Of a stretch of 64,000 nucleotides of DNA, positions 19,050-28,363 are shown one piece after another. Source of the stretch: Actimicrobium sp035984655. Its GTDB lineage: Bacteria > Pseudomonadota > Gammaproteobacteria > Burkholderiales > Burkholderiaceae_D. A program made the position numbers and the translations under genes. The notes beneath the pieces were generated by a model. The model was given only the letters and a program-made list of their open reading frames with translations, ran no database searches and was not told the origin of the DNA. The stretch is from contig NZ_JAXCHT010000001.1 in assembly GCF_035984655.1 (NCBI RefSeq), forward strand, positions 186,001 to 250,000. Direction: 5' to 3'. Numbering within the stretch: position 1 is the stretch's first letter; each line of letters opens with the position of its first letter.

Positions 19050-19982
19050 ATGTCAGACCTTGCAATCCCCCGAATTCGCCCCACCCAGCGGCCGACCAGC
19101 CGGCTGGCCGGGCTGGCCGACGCCTGGCTGCCCAAGCTGGTGCTGTCGCCGACCATCATCGCCTCACTGATTTTCGTGTACGGCTTCATCGCGCTGACCG
19201 GCTTCTTGTCGCTGACCGATTCGCGCCTGATGCCCAATTTCGAGCTGACCGGTTTCGGCCAGTATGAAAACCTGTTCGGCATCGACCGCTGGTGGGTCGC
19301 CGCCACCAACCTCGGCATTTTCGGCAGCCTGTTCATCGGCATCTGCCTCGTCGTTGGCCTCGGCATGGCAATCCTGCTGGATCAGAAGATCCGTGCCGAG
19401 GGCGCCCTGCGCGCCATCTATCTGTACCCGATGGCGCTGTCGTTCATCGTCACCGGCACCGCCTGGAAGTGGATCCTCAATCCGGGACTGGGGCTGGAAA
19501 AACTGGTGCATGACTGGGGCTTTCCCAACTTCACGTTCGACTGGCTGGTGAATTCCGAAATGGCCATCTACACGGTCGTCATCGCCGGTGTGTGGCAATC
19601 CTCCGGCTTCGTGATGGCGCTGTTTCTGGCCGGCCTGCGCGGCGTCGACGACAGCATCATCAAGGCGGCCATGGTCGACGGCGCCAGTCTGCCAACAATC
19701 TATCTGCGCATCGTGATTCCGGCGCTGCGACCGGTGTTCTTCAGCGTGCTGCTGGTGCTGGCGCACATCGCCATCAAGAGCTTCGATCTGGTCATGGCGT
19801 TGACTGCCGGCGGACCGGGTACGTCGTCCGACGTGCCGGCCATTTTCATGTATCAGTTTTCGTTCACGCGCGGCCAACTCGGGCTCGGCGCAGCATCGGC
19901 CATGATGATGCTGGCGACCGTCTTTGCGGTGCTGGTGCCGCTGATGTATCTCGAAACCAAAGGAACCCGTCATGGACGCTGA
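19050..19982 (+). CDS. gtsB: Glucose-type ABC transporter permease, first subunit
   Basis: A 310-residue inner-membrane permease with about six membrane segments. The binding-protein-dependent transport loop is DDSIIKAAMVDGASLPTIYLR, which docks on the ATPase. The early sequence (KLVLSPTIIASLIFVYGF) is typical of the MalF/UgpA-like subunit of CUT1 transporters, without a long periplasmic loop. It pairs with the next gene, whose start overlaps its end by 11 bases. It would carry glucose delivered by the upstream binding protein. The start has a TGGAG site upstream. Confidence 0.9.
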   Translation: MSDLAIPRIRPTQRPTSRLAGLADAWLPKLVLSPTIIASLIFVYGFIALTGFLSLTDSRLMPNFELTGFGQYENLFGIDRWWVAATNLGIFGSLFIGICLVVGLGMAILLDQKIRAEGALRAIYLYPMALSFIVTGTAWKWILNPGLGLEKLVHDWGFPNFTFDWLVNSEMAIYTVVIAGVWQSSGFVMALFLAGLRGVDDSIIKAAMVDGASLPTIYLRIVIPALRPVFFSVLLVLAHIAIKSFDLVMALTAGGPGTSSDVPAIFMYQFSFTRGQLGLGAASAMMMLATVFAVLVPLMYLETKGTRHGR

Positions 19983-20841
19983 ACGCCGCGGCTTCCCCGG
20001 CATTGGCCGCATCGCCCTGTATGCGCTGCTGGTGCTGGTGGCCCTGTATTACCTGATGCCGCTGTACGTGATGCTGACGACGTCGGTCAAGTCGCTCGAC
20101 GAAATCCGTGCCGGCAATCTGCTCGACCTGCCGATGGCGCCGACCGGCGCCGCGTGGGCCAAGGCCTGGAGCGGCGCCTGTACCGGCGTGCGCTGCGACG
20201 GCCTGGCGCCATTCTTCTGGAATTCGGTCTCGATGACGGTGCCGGCGGTGCTGATCTCGACCCTGATCGGATCGCTCAACGGCTATGTGCTGGCGCACTG
20301 GCGCTTTCGCTATTCGGAGGTCGTGTTCACCGCGCTGATGGTCGGTTGTTTCATTCCGTTCCAGGTGGTGATCCTGCCGATGGCACGGCTGCTGGGGATG
20401 GCGCATCTGGCCAACACCACGCCGGGCCTGATCCTGGTGCACGTCATTTATGGCGTGGCCTTCACCACGCTGTTCTTCCGCAATTACTACGTGTCGGTGC
20501 CGGAAGATCTGGTCAAGGCGGCACGCATCGACGGCGCCGATTTCTTCACGATTTACCGCCGCATCATTTTTCCGTTGTCGCTGCCGATCTTCATGGTGTG
20601 CCTGATCTGGCAGTTCACGCAGATCTGGAACGACTTTCTGTTCGGCGTGGTGTTTGGCGGCTCGGATGCACAACCGATCACGGTCGGGCTCAACAATCTG
20701 GTCAACACCTCCACCGGTGTGACCGAATACAACGTCAACATGGCCGCAGCGATCATCGCCGCATTGCCGACGCTGGGGATCTATCTGGTCGCCGGTAAAT
20801 ATTTTGTGCGCGGCCTGACCGCCGGCGCAGTCAAGGGATAA
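19972..20841 (+). CDS. gtsC: Glucose-type ABC transporter permease, second subunit
   Basis: A 289-residue inner-membrane permease of the MalG/UgpE class. The EAA-type loop is PEDLVKAARIDGADFFTIYRR, and the protein ends RGLTAGAVKG, the same tail as MalG. A short periplasmic insertion with two cysteines (GACTGVRCDG, about residues 65-74) is seen and is common to glucose GtsC proteins. It overlaps gtsB by 11 bases and is followed 12 bases later by the ATPase gene, so the three proteins are co-translated. Confidence 0.9.
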   Translation: MDAERRGFPGIGRIALYALLVLVALYYLMPLYVMLTTSVKSLDEIRAGNLLDLPMAPTGAAWAKAWSGACTGVRCDGLAPFFWNSVSMTVPAVLISTLIGSLNGYVLAHWRFRYSEVVFTALMVGCFIPFQVVILPMARLLGMAHLANTTPGLILVHVIYGVAFTTLFFRNYYVSVPEDLVKAARIDGADFFTIYRRIIFPLSLPIFMVCLIWQFTQIWNDFLFGVVFGGSDAQPITVGLNNLVNTSTGVTEYNVNMAAAIIAALPTLGIYLVAGKYFVRGLTAGAVKG

Positions 20842-20852
20842 GGGAACGACAG

Positions 20853-21989
20853 ATGGCAAGCCTGACAATTCGCAATGTGCGCAAGGTGTATCCGAACGGC
20901 GCCGAAGTATTAAAAGGGATCAATCTCGATATCGAAGATGGCCAGTTCATCATTCTGGTCGGCGGGTCAGGTTGCGGCAAATCGACGCTGCTGAACATGA
21001 TCGCCGGACTCGAATCGGTCACCGACGGTAAAATCCTGATCGGCGACAAGGTGGTCAACGATGTGCCGCCAAAATCACGCGATATCGCGATGGTGTTCCA
21101 GTCGTATGCGCTGTATCCGACCATGACGGTGCGGCAGAACATCGCCTTCGGCCTGGGTATCCGGAAGGTGCCGAAAGACGAGCAGAAACGCATCGTCGAT
21201 CGGGTCGCGGAGACACTGCAAATGACGCATCTGCTCGACCGCAAACCGGCCCTGCTGTCCGGCGGCCAGCGCCAGCGCGTGGCGATGGGCCGCGCGATCG
21301 CGCGCGACCCGGCACTGTTCCTGTTCGACGAGCCGTTGTCGAATCTGGATGCCAAGCTGCGGGTCGAAGTGCGCGCCGAAATCAAGCTCATGCACCAGCG
21401 CCTCGGCACCACCATCGTCTACGTCACACATGACCAGATCGAGGCGATGACGCTGGGCGATCGTATTGCCGTGATGAAGGATGGCGTGGTGCAGCAGTAC
21501 GGCAGCCCGCAGGAAATTTATGACCAGCCGCAGAATTTGTTCGTGGCCGGTTTCATTGGCTCGCCATCGATGAATTTCCTGAAGGGGAAACTGGTGGCGC
21601 ACGCAGGCGGCGCCGCCTTCGAGCTGATCCATGAGGGCGCCGTTACGCCATTGCCGTTGCCGGCCAACCTGTTGCAATCGGCTGCATTGATGGCGCGGGT
21701 CGGGCACGAAGTGATTCTCGGGATTCGGCCGGAACATGTGACCGATGCGGCCAGTGCGCGCGACCATGCGGCCAGCGGAAACTACCAGGCCACGGAAGTC
21801 GCATGCACCGTCGAGCTGGTCGAGCCGACCGGTCCGGATACGATGGTGTTTGTCTGGTTCAACCAGACCCGTGCGACCTGCCGCACCCATCCGGGCGCGC
21901 ATGCCGCTCCGGGCGCGGCGATCATGCTGGCATTTGACCTGTCCAAGGCAGTGCTGTTTGATCCGGTCACGGAAGAACGCATCGCCTGA
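20853..21989 (+). CDS. gtsD: Sugar ABC transporter ATP-binding protein (UgpC/MalK family)
   Basis: A 378-residue ATPase energising the gts permease. Walker A is GGSGCGKST (about residues 36-44); the signature LLSGGQRQRV, Walker B LFLFDEPLSNLDA and switch YVTHD follow. A C-terminal regulatory domain (GIRPEHVTDAA) completes a full-length CUT1 ATPase. It is a paralogue of malK in this window, so either might serve both permeases, as such ATPases sometimes do. It is preceded by AGGGAACGACAG and ends 63 bases before the chemoreceptor gene. Confidence 0.92.
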   Translation: MASLTIRNVRKVYPNGAEVLKGINLDIEDGQFIILVGGSGCGKSTLLNMIAGLESVTDGKILIGDKVVNDVPPKSRDIAMVFQSYALYPTMTVRQNIAFGLGIRKVPKDEQKRIVDRVAETLQMTHLLDRKPALLSGGQRQRVAMGRAIARDPALFLFDEPLSNLDAKLRVEVRAEIKLMHQRLGTTIVYVTHDQIEAMTLGDRIAVMKDGVVQQYGSPQEIYDQPQNLFVAGFIGSPSMNFLKGKLVAHAGGAAFELIHEGAVTPLPLPANLLQSAALMARVGHEVILGIRPEHVTDAASARDHAASGNYQATEVACTVELVEPTGPDTMVFVWFNQTRATCRTHPGAHAAPGAAIMLAFDLSKAVLFDPVTEERIA

Positions 21990-22052
21990 CCGGTTGGCGG
22001 GTTGATTAACGTCACTGTTGCTGGTTAAAGAACGGGACATGAAGGAGACAAC

Positions 22053-23672
22053 ATGTTTAATCATTTCCGGATCGGGTATCGGCTGGCGTTCGGCTTCGGC
22101 GTGATGCTGGCGCTGATGGCCGGCATCACGGCCATCGCCGTGCTGTCGTCCAATCAGGCGCGCGCGCAACTGACCCACACCGTCAGCCGCAGCCAGCCCA
22201 AAACCGTCGCGGTGGCGGCGATGCGTACCAGCCTGTTTGGTCAGGCCCTGATTGCACGCGGCATCGGCAGTTCGTCCGATATCAACGACATGCAAAAGGA
22301 CATGACCAAGATCGGTCTGCAGCAGGCCGCCTACAAGCTGGGCAAGCAACAGCTGGTTGACCTCGGACTGAGTGCAGAAGAGCACACGCTGCTGACCCGG
22401 ATGGACGCACTGGAGCAGCAAATCACCCCGTTGATGCAACAGGCGGCCGGCTTTGTCGCTGCCTTCAATGCGCGCCAGGCGCAGCTGCTGCTGACCACCC
22501 AGGCCGCCCCTATCCAGGAAAAGTGGCTGGCAGTGATTGATCGCGTGGTCGATTTGCAAAACCGCCAGACCCGCGATGACCTGACCCAGTTTGACGACGC
22601 CAGCAAACACGCCACGCAACTGATGCTGGCCATCAGTGCGCTCTCGATGCTGCTGGCGCTGGTGGTTGGCTGGATGATCACGCGCAGCATTACGACACCG
22701 TTGCGCCAGGCCGTCAATGTGGCCCGCCAGGTCGCCGGTGGTGACCTCAGTTTCCAGATTGCCGCTGGCGGGAGCGATGAAACCGGCCAGCTGCTCACTG
22801 CGCTGCGCGAGATGCACGGCAGTCTGTCGTCGACCGTACGCCGCGTGCGCAGCGGGACCGAAACCATTGGCGTGGTATCGCACCAGATCGCAGCCGGCAA
22901 TGCCGATCTGTCGGCCCGCACCGAGGCGCAGGCCGGTTCGCTGGAACAGACCGCGGCCTCGATGGAGACCTTGACCGAGACGGTACGCAACAACGCCGAC
23001 AGCGCGCGGCAGGCCAATACCCTGGTGCAGTCGGCCTCCAGCTTTGCGATCCAGGGCGGGCAGGTGGTGGGGCAGGTGGTGCAGACGATGGGGTCGATCA
23101 CCGACAGTTCGCGCAAGATTGTCGACATCATCGGCGTGATCGATGCGATTGCGTTCCAGACCAACATTCTGGCGCTGAACGCGGCGGTGGAAGCGGCCCG
23201 GGCCGGCGAGCAGGGTCGCGGTTTTGCGGTGGTGGCGGCGGAAGTGCGCAATCTGGCGCAGCGCTCGGCCGGCGCGGCGCGCGAGATCAAGGGCTTGATC
23301 GGCGACTCGGTCGACAAGGTCGGCAACGGCAGCAAGCTGGTCGACGAGGCCGGCAAGACGATGCAGCAGATCGTGCAGTCGGTCAAGCAGGTGGCCGACA
23401 TCATGAGTGAAATCACGGCGGCCAGCCAGGAACAGAGCGCCGGCATCAGCGAGGTCAACCAGGCCATCGCGCAGATGGATGAAATGACGCAGCAGAATGC
23501 GGCGTTGGTGGAGCAGGCGGCGGCAGCGGCCGAGAGCATGCAGGATCAGGCCGATGTGCTGATGCAGGCCGTCAGTCTGTTCAAGCTCGATGCCGGCGCA
23601 GTCGGGTCGTCCGGGTTGGTGGTGGCGGATCGAACGGCGTCACCTGGCTGGGTGGTGGAGGGCGCGCGCTAA
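22053..23672 (+). CDS. Methyl-accepting chemotaxis protein
   Basis: A 539-residue transmembrane chemoreceptor. Membrane segment 1 is at about residues 9-32, then a periplasmic helical-bundle sensor (about 33-190), membrane segment 2 (about 192-212), a HAMP domain (about 213-265) and a cytoplasmic signalling domain whose hairpin tip reads AFQTNILALNAAVEAARAGE followed by GRGFAVVAAEVR. It should control CheA activity. It follows gtsD by 63 bases with its own strong ribosome site (GAAGGAG), so it may be co-transcribed with the glucose transporter and sense sugar directly or through GtsA. No C-terminal CheR/CheB-binding pentapeptide is seen. Confidence 0.92.
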   Translation: MFNHFRIGYRLAFGFGVMLALMAGITAIAVLSSNQARAQLTHTVSRSQPKTVAVAAMRTSLFGQALIARGIGSSSDINDMQKDMTKIGLQQAAYKLGKQQLVDLGLSAEEHTLLTRMDALEQQITPLMQQAAGFVAAFNARQAQLLLTTQAAPIQEKWLAVIDRVVDLQNRQTRDDLTQFDDASKHATQLMLAISALSMLLALVVGWMITRSITTPLRQAVNVARQVAGGDLSFQIAAGGSDETGQLLTALREMHGSLSSTVRRVRSGTETIGVVSHQIAAGNADLSARTEAQAGSLEQTAASMETLTETVRNNADSARQANTLVQSASSFAIQGGQVVGQVVQTMGSITDSSRKIVDIIGVIDAIAFQTNILALNAAVEAARAGEQGRGFAVVAAEVRNLAQRSAGAAREIKGLIGDSVDKVGNGSKLVDEAGKTMQQIVQSVKQVADIMSEITAASQEQSAGISEVNQAIAQMDEMTQQNAALVEQAAAAAESMQDQADVLMQAVSLFKLDAGAVGSSGLVVADRTASPGWVVEGAR

Positions 23673-23738
23673 TCCCCGTCGGGGCCGCGCCGCACAGCGA
23701 CCCGGGCTGGCGCCTGTTGGCGTTGGCCCGATGCAGGA

Positions 23739-24815
23739 TCAAGCCGCCCTTGGCAGCTGCAAGGTGAAGGTACTGCCCAGGCCGAGCCCGGCGCTTTCGG
23801 CCGATACCGTTCCGCCATGCAGCGCACTGAGCTTGCGCACCATGGCCAGACCAATTCCGAGGTGGCCCTGGACCGGGCCGCTGCGGCTGTCATCCGGCAC
23901 GAACACATCGAATGCGCGCGGCACCATGTCGGCGCTCATGCCTTGCCCATGATCGCGCACTACCAGCAGCGCCCCGCCGTCCGCGTCGTTGACCTCGATT
24001 TCGATGGCGCCATCGCGCGCGCTGACGTGCAGCGCATTGCCGATCAGATTGGCGATGATTTGCTCCAGCCGGGCCGGATCGGCATTGACCCAGGCGGGCG
24101 TCAGATCGGCGCTGAAGGTGTGCTGATCAAGTTGCCCACTCACCCGCAGCGTCTCCAGGCACAGGCGGGTCGCTGCGGCCAGATCGATGCGCTGCGGCGC
24201 CAGCCGGGCCTGGCCGCTGATGATCCGGTCAAGGTCCAGCAAATCGTCGACGATGCGACTCAATTCGGCGCTCTGGCGTCGAATCATGGCGTAGGCCTTG
24301 GCGGCGTGGTCGGGCGTGACTTTTTCGTGATCCATGACCGCAATGGCGGTCCCGATCACCGACAGCGGATTGCGCAACTGGTGGCTCAGGAGTGCAAGGA
24401 ACTGGTCCTTGGCGTGATTTTGCGCCTCGGCCAGCTGGCGCGCCGCATGTTCGCTGGCAAACAGGTGCGTGCGCTCGGCATCGGCCAGCGCACGGAATTT
24501 CTTTTCGCGCGCCAGTTCCGCTGCCGTGTCGCTCAAGGCACGGGTGAGTTGATCGACTTCGGCCACGCCAGAGTGCGCGGGCAGGGTCGCATCGCCGTGC
24601 GCGACAGCCGCGTGCGCCGCCGAGACAAGTGCACCGGTCAGGCGCGATACGGCCACCGCCATGCTCAGCGCCATGCCGAGCAGCCCGATCAGCACCGCCG
24701 GACTGGCCGCCACCAGCGCGACACGAACGTCGGCATCAAGCAGCGACAGCGCCAGCACGCCGCTCGGGATCAGTGCCAGCGCAATCGTCAGCAATTGGTG
24801 ATTGCGCGCCTTCAC
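23739..24815 (-). CDS. Membrane sensor histidine kinase
   Basis: A 358-residue kinase. Two membrane segments (about residues 8-26 and 32-55) are followed by a short linker, a HisKA domain with the phospho-accepting His145 in LLSHQLRNPLSVI, and an ATPase domain with N box LIGNALHVS, G1 DHGQGMS and G2 GHLGIGLAM. The GTG at 24815 is the only usable start after the stop of the upstream gene; no good ribosome site is seen, and the open frame runs on upstream within the GGDEF-EAL gene. No response regulator is adjacent, so it is an orphan or may act with the diguanylate cyclase/phosphodiesterase gene 181 bases upstream. The near absence of a periplasmic loop points to intramembrane or cytoplasmic sensing. 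Confidence 0.85.
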   Translation of the reverse strand: MKARNHQLLTIALALIPSGVLALSLLDADVRVALVAASPAVLIGLLGMALSMAVAVSRLTGALVSAAHAAVAHGDATLPAHSGVAEVDQLTRALSDTAAELAREKKFRALADAERTHLFASEHAARQLAEAQNHAKDQFLALLSHQLRNPLSVIGTAIAVMDHEKVTPDHAAKAYAMIRRQSAELSRIVDDLLDLDRIISGQARLAPQRIDLAAATRLCLETLRVSGQLDQHTFSADLTPAWVNADPARLEQIIANLIGNALHVSARDGAIEIEVNDADGGALLVVRDHGQGMSADMVPRAFDVFVPDDSRSGPVQGHLGIGLAMVRKLSALHGGTVSAESAGLGLGSTFTLQLPRAA

Positions 24816-24996
24816 GTGCAGGCCCGCGCGCCGGAAACGGCAAGGCGGCAGACCAACCGTGACCGATCCGTGGCTCTGTTTCGACAGCGCATGCGGTGTT
24901 GCTCCGGTGAGGAAAAAGGAAGGAAGTGCAGGAACGCTGGGCAGCGTTGGAATATTCTTGATGTTACACCCGTCACCGCCGCTGCATTGTGCTGAA

Positions 24997-27246
24997 TCAA
25001 TGCGGTGTCGAACGCAACAGCTCCAGCATCCGGTCGCCGGTGACCGCCTTGCCGAAATGAAAGCCCTGTCCGATCGCGCAACCCTGCTCGCGCAGGAACG
25101 CAGCCTGCTCGTCCGTCTCGACGCCTTCGGCCACCACTTGCAGCCGCAAACTGTTGGCCATGGCGATGATGGCAATCACCAGCGCCGTATCGTTAGAATC
25201 GGTGCCGATGCCGCGCACGAACGACTGGTCGATCTTCAGCGCGTGCAGCGGAAAGCGTTGCAGGTAAGCAAGACTGGAATAGCCGGTGCCAAAATCATCC
25301 ACCGATAGCTTGATCCCCATCGCCTTGAGTTGCCCGAGGGTGGCGATATTGTCACTGCTGCGTTGCATCAGGATGCTCTCCGTGATCTCCAGTTCCAGCG
25401 CGCTGGGCGAGACGCCGGCCTCGGTCAGCGCATCATTGACCATGCGCAGAAAACCGGGTTGGTAAAACTGGCGCGCCGACAGGTTCACGGCAATTTGCAT
25501 CCGCTCAAAGCCGGACTCGTGCCACCGGCGCAGCTGATGGCAGGCCTGGCGCAGCACCCAGTTGCCGATCGGCAGAATCAGACCGGTCTCTTCTGCGATG
25601 GCAATGAAGCTGCCGCAGGACACCGTCGGCTTGCCGTCCGGGCTCCAGCGCAACAGTGCCTCGGCCGACACGATGCGACCGCTATGCAGATCGATCTGCG
25701 GCTGGAAATGCAGGGTCAGTTCGTGCCGCGCGAGCGCCTGCCGCAAACGGCTCTCGACGTCAAAGCGCTGTTGTGCCGCGACGTTCAGGGCGGCGGTGAA
25801 GAATTGATAGTTGCTGCGGCCGCGCCGCTTGGCGTGATACATGGCGGTGTCGGCGGCGCGCATGAGGCTCTCGACATCAATGCCGTCATCCGGGTACAGG
25901 CTGATACCGATGCTGCCGTCGATATGCAACAGATTGCCGTCGATCAGGCAGGGTTCATTGAGGGTGGCGAGAATTTTCTGCGCCACCGACGAGGCGTCGC
26001 GCGGGCCGGCCACCGCCGCCAGGGTCAGCACGAACTCATCGCCGCCAAGACGCGCCACGCTATCGATCCCGCGCAGGCACTGGCGCAACCGGTTGGCCAC
26101 CATGCGCAGCAGACGATCGCCGACCAGGTGGCCGAGCGAGTCATTGATGTGCTTGAAGTTGTCGAGATCCAGAAACAGCACCGCCACCTTGCCGCCGCTG
26201 CGCTGCGCCACCGTGATGGCCTGGTTCATGCGGTCCTGCAACAGGATTCGGTTTGGCAATCCGGTGAGCGCATCGTAATGGGCCATGTAGTGGATGCGCT
26301 CTTCGGCTTCGCGTCGTTCGGTGATGTCGGTCAGGCAGCTGATGGCGCCGGTCAGGACCCCATGCGAATCGCGCCGCGCGATGATGTTGAGAATGGCGGT
26401 GCGGCGCGAGCCGTCGGGACGCTCGTAGACCAGTTCACGATTCGTTGCCGGCACACCGCTGCGTAGCACTTCTGCCATCGGCGTTGCGTTGCGCGGCACG
26501 AACACGCCGCCCAGCGTATAGCGTCCATACCCGCCACAAAACCGCTCGGCGGGGTCGTCGCGATGCGGCGCCCGGCCCCACAATTCGACCGCACTGCGGT
26601 TGAAGCTTTCGATGCGGCCCTGCGCATCACATACGTAGACTGCCGCCGGCAGCATCTCGACGAGCTCGCGCATGGTCTGTTCGCTGGCGGACAGGGCAGC
26701 ACTGATTTGTGCGGTAGCTTGCTCGGCCTGCGACTGGCTCCGGAGTTGCCGTATGGTCGCGAGCGAGGCTGCGACGCTGGTTGCCAGTGACTGCATCCGC
26801 GCCAGTCGCTCGGTGTCGAAGGTATTGCTGGTCGAACGATTTTCCAGATAGAAAATCCCGAGCGGCTCGGTCTTGCGGTGGATGGGCAGGCATAGCAGTG
26901 ACTTCGGACGATGCGTCGAGAAATACGGGTCGTCGGCAAAGGGATGGGGCGTGGTGAGATCGGACAACAGCACCTGGGTATCGTTTTCGCGAACATGTTC
27001 CAGCAGTGAACGCGGCAATGCCGGCGTGACCTGTGGCGGTGCGTCGAAATACAGTTCGCAGGCATCGGGACTGGCCTTGGCCCCCAGCGTCAGGGCATCT
27101 TCCTGCACCAGCAGCAGATACCCGCATTCGGCGCCGGCGATGTCGACCAGTGCGCACAGCAGCGTCTGGATCAGCGGCTCGGGAACGCAAGACTCGCCGG
27201 GGTCGGCCTGCTGGCCGAACTGTGGGGGGGATTTCGTGGATTCCAT
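24997..27246 (-). CDS. GAF-PAS-GGDEF-EAL cyclic-di-GMP turnover protein
   Basis: A 749-residue soluble protein with, in order, a GAF domain (about residues 20-190), a PAS domain (about 205-320), GGDEF (about 335-495) and EAL (about 505-745). The cyclase motif RLGGDEF is intact and is preceded five residues earlier by RGID, an inhibitory I-site. The phosphodiesterase motif SAEALLRW, NLSARQF, DDFGTGYSSLAYL and VAEGVET are also intact, so both activities are possible. The start at 27246 (MESTKSPP) is chosen because upstream residues look random. The GAF and PAS ligands are unknown. It probably links an internal signal to motility or biofilm control. Confidence 0.92.
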   Translation of the reverse strand: MESTKSPPQFGQQADPGESCVPEPLIQTLLCALVDIAGAECGYLLLVQEDALTLGAKASPDACELYFDAPPQVTPALPRSLLEHVRENDTQVLLSDLTTPHPFADDPYFSTHRPKSLLCLPIHRKTEPLGIFYLENRSTSNTFDTERLARMQSLATSVAASLATIRQLRSQSQAEQATAQISAALSASEQTMRELVEMLPAAVYVCDAQGRIESFNRSAVELWGRAPHRDDPAERFCGGYGRYTLGGVFVPRNATPMAEVLRSGVPATNRELVYERPDGSRRTAILNIIARRDSHGVLTGAISCLTDITERREAEERIHYMAHYDALTGLPNRILLQDRMNQAITVAQRSGGKVAVLFLDLDNFKHINDSLGHLVGDRLLRMVANRLRQCLRGIDSVARLGGDEFVLTLAAVAGPRDASSVAQKILATLNEPCLIDGNLLHIDGSIGISLYPDDGIDVESLMRAADTAMYHAKRRGRSNYQFFTAALNVAAQQRFDVESRLRQALARHELTLHFQPQIDLHSGRIVSAEALLRWSPDGKPTVSCGSFIAIAEETGLILPIGNWVLRQACHQLRRWHESGFERMQIAVNLSARQFYQPGFLRMVNDALTEAGVSPSALELEITESILMQRSSDNIATLGQLKAMGIKLSVDDFGTGYSSLAYLQRFPLHALKIDQSFVRGIGTDSNDTALVIAIIAMANSLRLQVVAEGVETDEQAAFLREQGCAIGQGFHFGKAVTGDRMLELLRSTPH

Positions 27247-27433
27247 CGCGTGCCGCAAAGGGATTGGTCGGGGGGAGGCACATCCAGCGTGGTTTGATGG
27301 CGCGCCAGAATGGCAAGCCTTTTGACCGGCACGCGGCGTACAAGTTCGAGCACCATCAGCGACCCGCATACAATATCGATCAGTCGCAAGCCAACTGCAC
27401 GGCTTCGTGCAAGCCCACCTGAAAGGATCACTG

Positions 27434-28057
27434 ATGCACCTCAAGCTCACTGTCGATAGCAACTTCACCAGCCCCTACGCCATGTCGGTGTTCGTCGCCT
27501 TGACCGAAAAGGGATTGCCGTTCGAACTCGCCACGGTTGATCTCGACCAGCAGCACAATCAGCTGCCGGCGTTTCGCAACAGCTCGCTGACGGCGCGCGT
27601 ACCGACCTTGCAGCAGGATGATCTGGTGCTCAGCGAATCTAGCGCCATCACCGAGTATCTGGATGAGGTGTTTGCCGCGCCCGCCTATGCGCCGCTCTAC
27701 CCGGCCGATCCGGTCGAACGCGCCCGCGCGCGTCAACTGCAGGCATGGCTGCGCAGCGACCTGCTGCCGCTTCGCACCGAGCGCAGCACGCGCGTGATTT
27801 TTTTCGCACCAGTGACCACACCGCTGAGCGATGCCGGCATTGCTGCGCGCGATTTGCTGATCCAAGTGGCCGATCGTTTCATTGACGCAGGCCGTCCGAA
27901 TCTGTTTGGGCGCTGGTGCATCGCCGACACCGATCTGGCCCTGATGCTCAACCGCTTGATCATGAATGGCGACCCGATGCCGGCAAAATTGCAGGACTGG
28001 GCGCACGCACAGTGGCAGCGCCCGTCGGTGCAGCAATGGGTGGCCCAGCCGCGTTGA
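27434..28057 (+). CDS. yfcF: Glutathione S-transferase (YfcF-like)
   Basis: A 207-residue cytosolic glutathione transferase. The thioredoxin-fold half (about residues 1-80) carries NFTSPYAMSVFVAL, with the serine in the place of the catalytic residue, the cis-proline in ARVPTL and the glutathione-binding SESSAITEYL. The helical half follows (about 90-200). It resembles E. coli YfcF, which has glutathione-dependent peroxidase activity. The ATG at 27434 has AAGG upstream; the frame from 27407 is spurious. It diverges from the GGDEF-EAL gene across 187 bases and is followed by a strong hairpin. Confidence 0.88.
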   Translation: MHLKLTVDSNFTSPYAMSVFVALTEKGLPFELATVDLDQQHNQLPAFRNSSLTARVPTLQQDDLVLSESSAITEYLDEVFAAPAYAPLYPADPVERARARQLQAWLRSDLLPLRTERSTRVIFFAPVTTPLSDAGIAARDLLIQVADRFIDAGRPNLFGRWCIADTDLALMLNRLIMNGDPMPAKLQDWAHAQWQRPSVQQWVAQPR

Positions 28058-28070
28058 TGCGGCACATTCC

Positions 28071-28117
28071 CGCGGCAATCCTGGTCAGTACGCGTTTGCC
28101 CTGACTGGATTGCCGCG
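28071..28117 (+). terminator. Long hairpin after the glutathione transferase gene
   Basis: Arms CGCGGCAATCC (28071-28081) and GGATTGCCGCG (28107-28117) pair perfectly; a further GTCAG/CTGAC stem extends it after one unpaired base. There is no T tract, so it is a terminator-like or 3'-stabilising structure. Confidence 0.5.
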
Positions 28118-28363
28118 CGTCATTTCGGACCGGCATCAAGCCTCCCGGAAACTGCGTTGCGCGACCACGTCAACCGCACTTTTTTTCACCTGATTTCGGC
28201 GCTCCGCCGACAGAAAATTCTGCCGCTGCCGCACCTCGATTAATTTACGCAGCACGTCCAACGATTTTCAACGCGCAGTTCCCGGCGCCACGCCGGCAAG
28301 CTGCGACACGCACCACCAATCCGCGCACCGCCGCAACCTTTCCCCTTCATTCAGGAGAGCTCA
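28118..28363. other. Intergenic region before the DUF1800 gene
   Basis: Together with the hairpin this is a 306-base gap without a gene. It contains a short T-run (CACTTTTTTTCACC near 28183) and a good ribosome site (TCAGGAGAG) before 28364. No convincing promoter hexamers or operator palindrome were recognised. Confidence 0.5.

Noticed and set aside
17660..19366. 568-codon minus-strand open frame under gtsA/gtsB
   Set aside because: A shadow of gtsA and gtsB; it would also read through the strong hairpin at 18986-19020.
21075..22883. 602-codon minus-strand open frame across gtsD and the chemoreceptor
   Set aside because: It crosses two well-supported genes on the opposite strand and has no family features.
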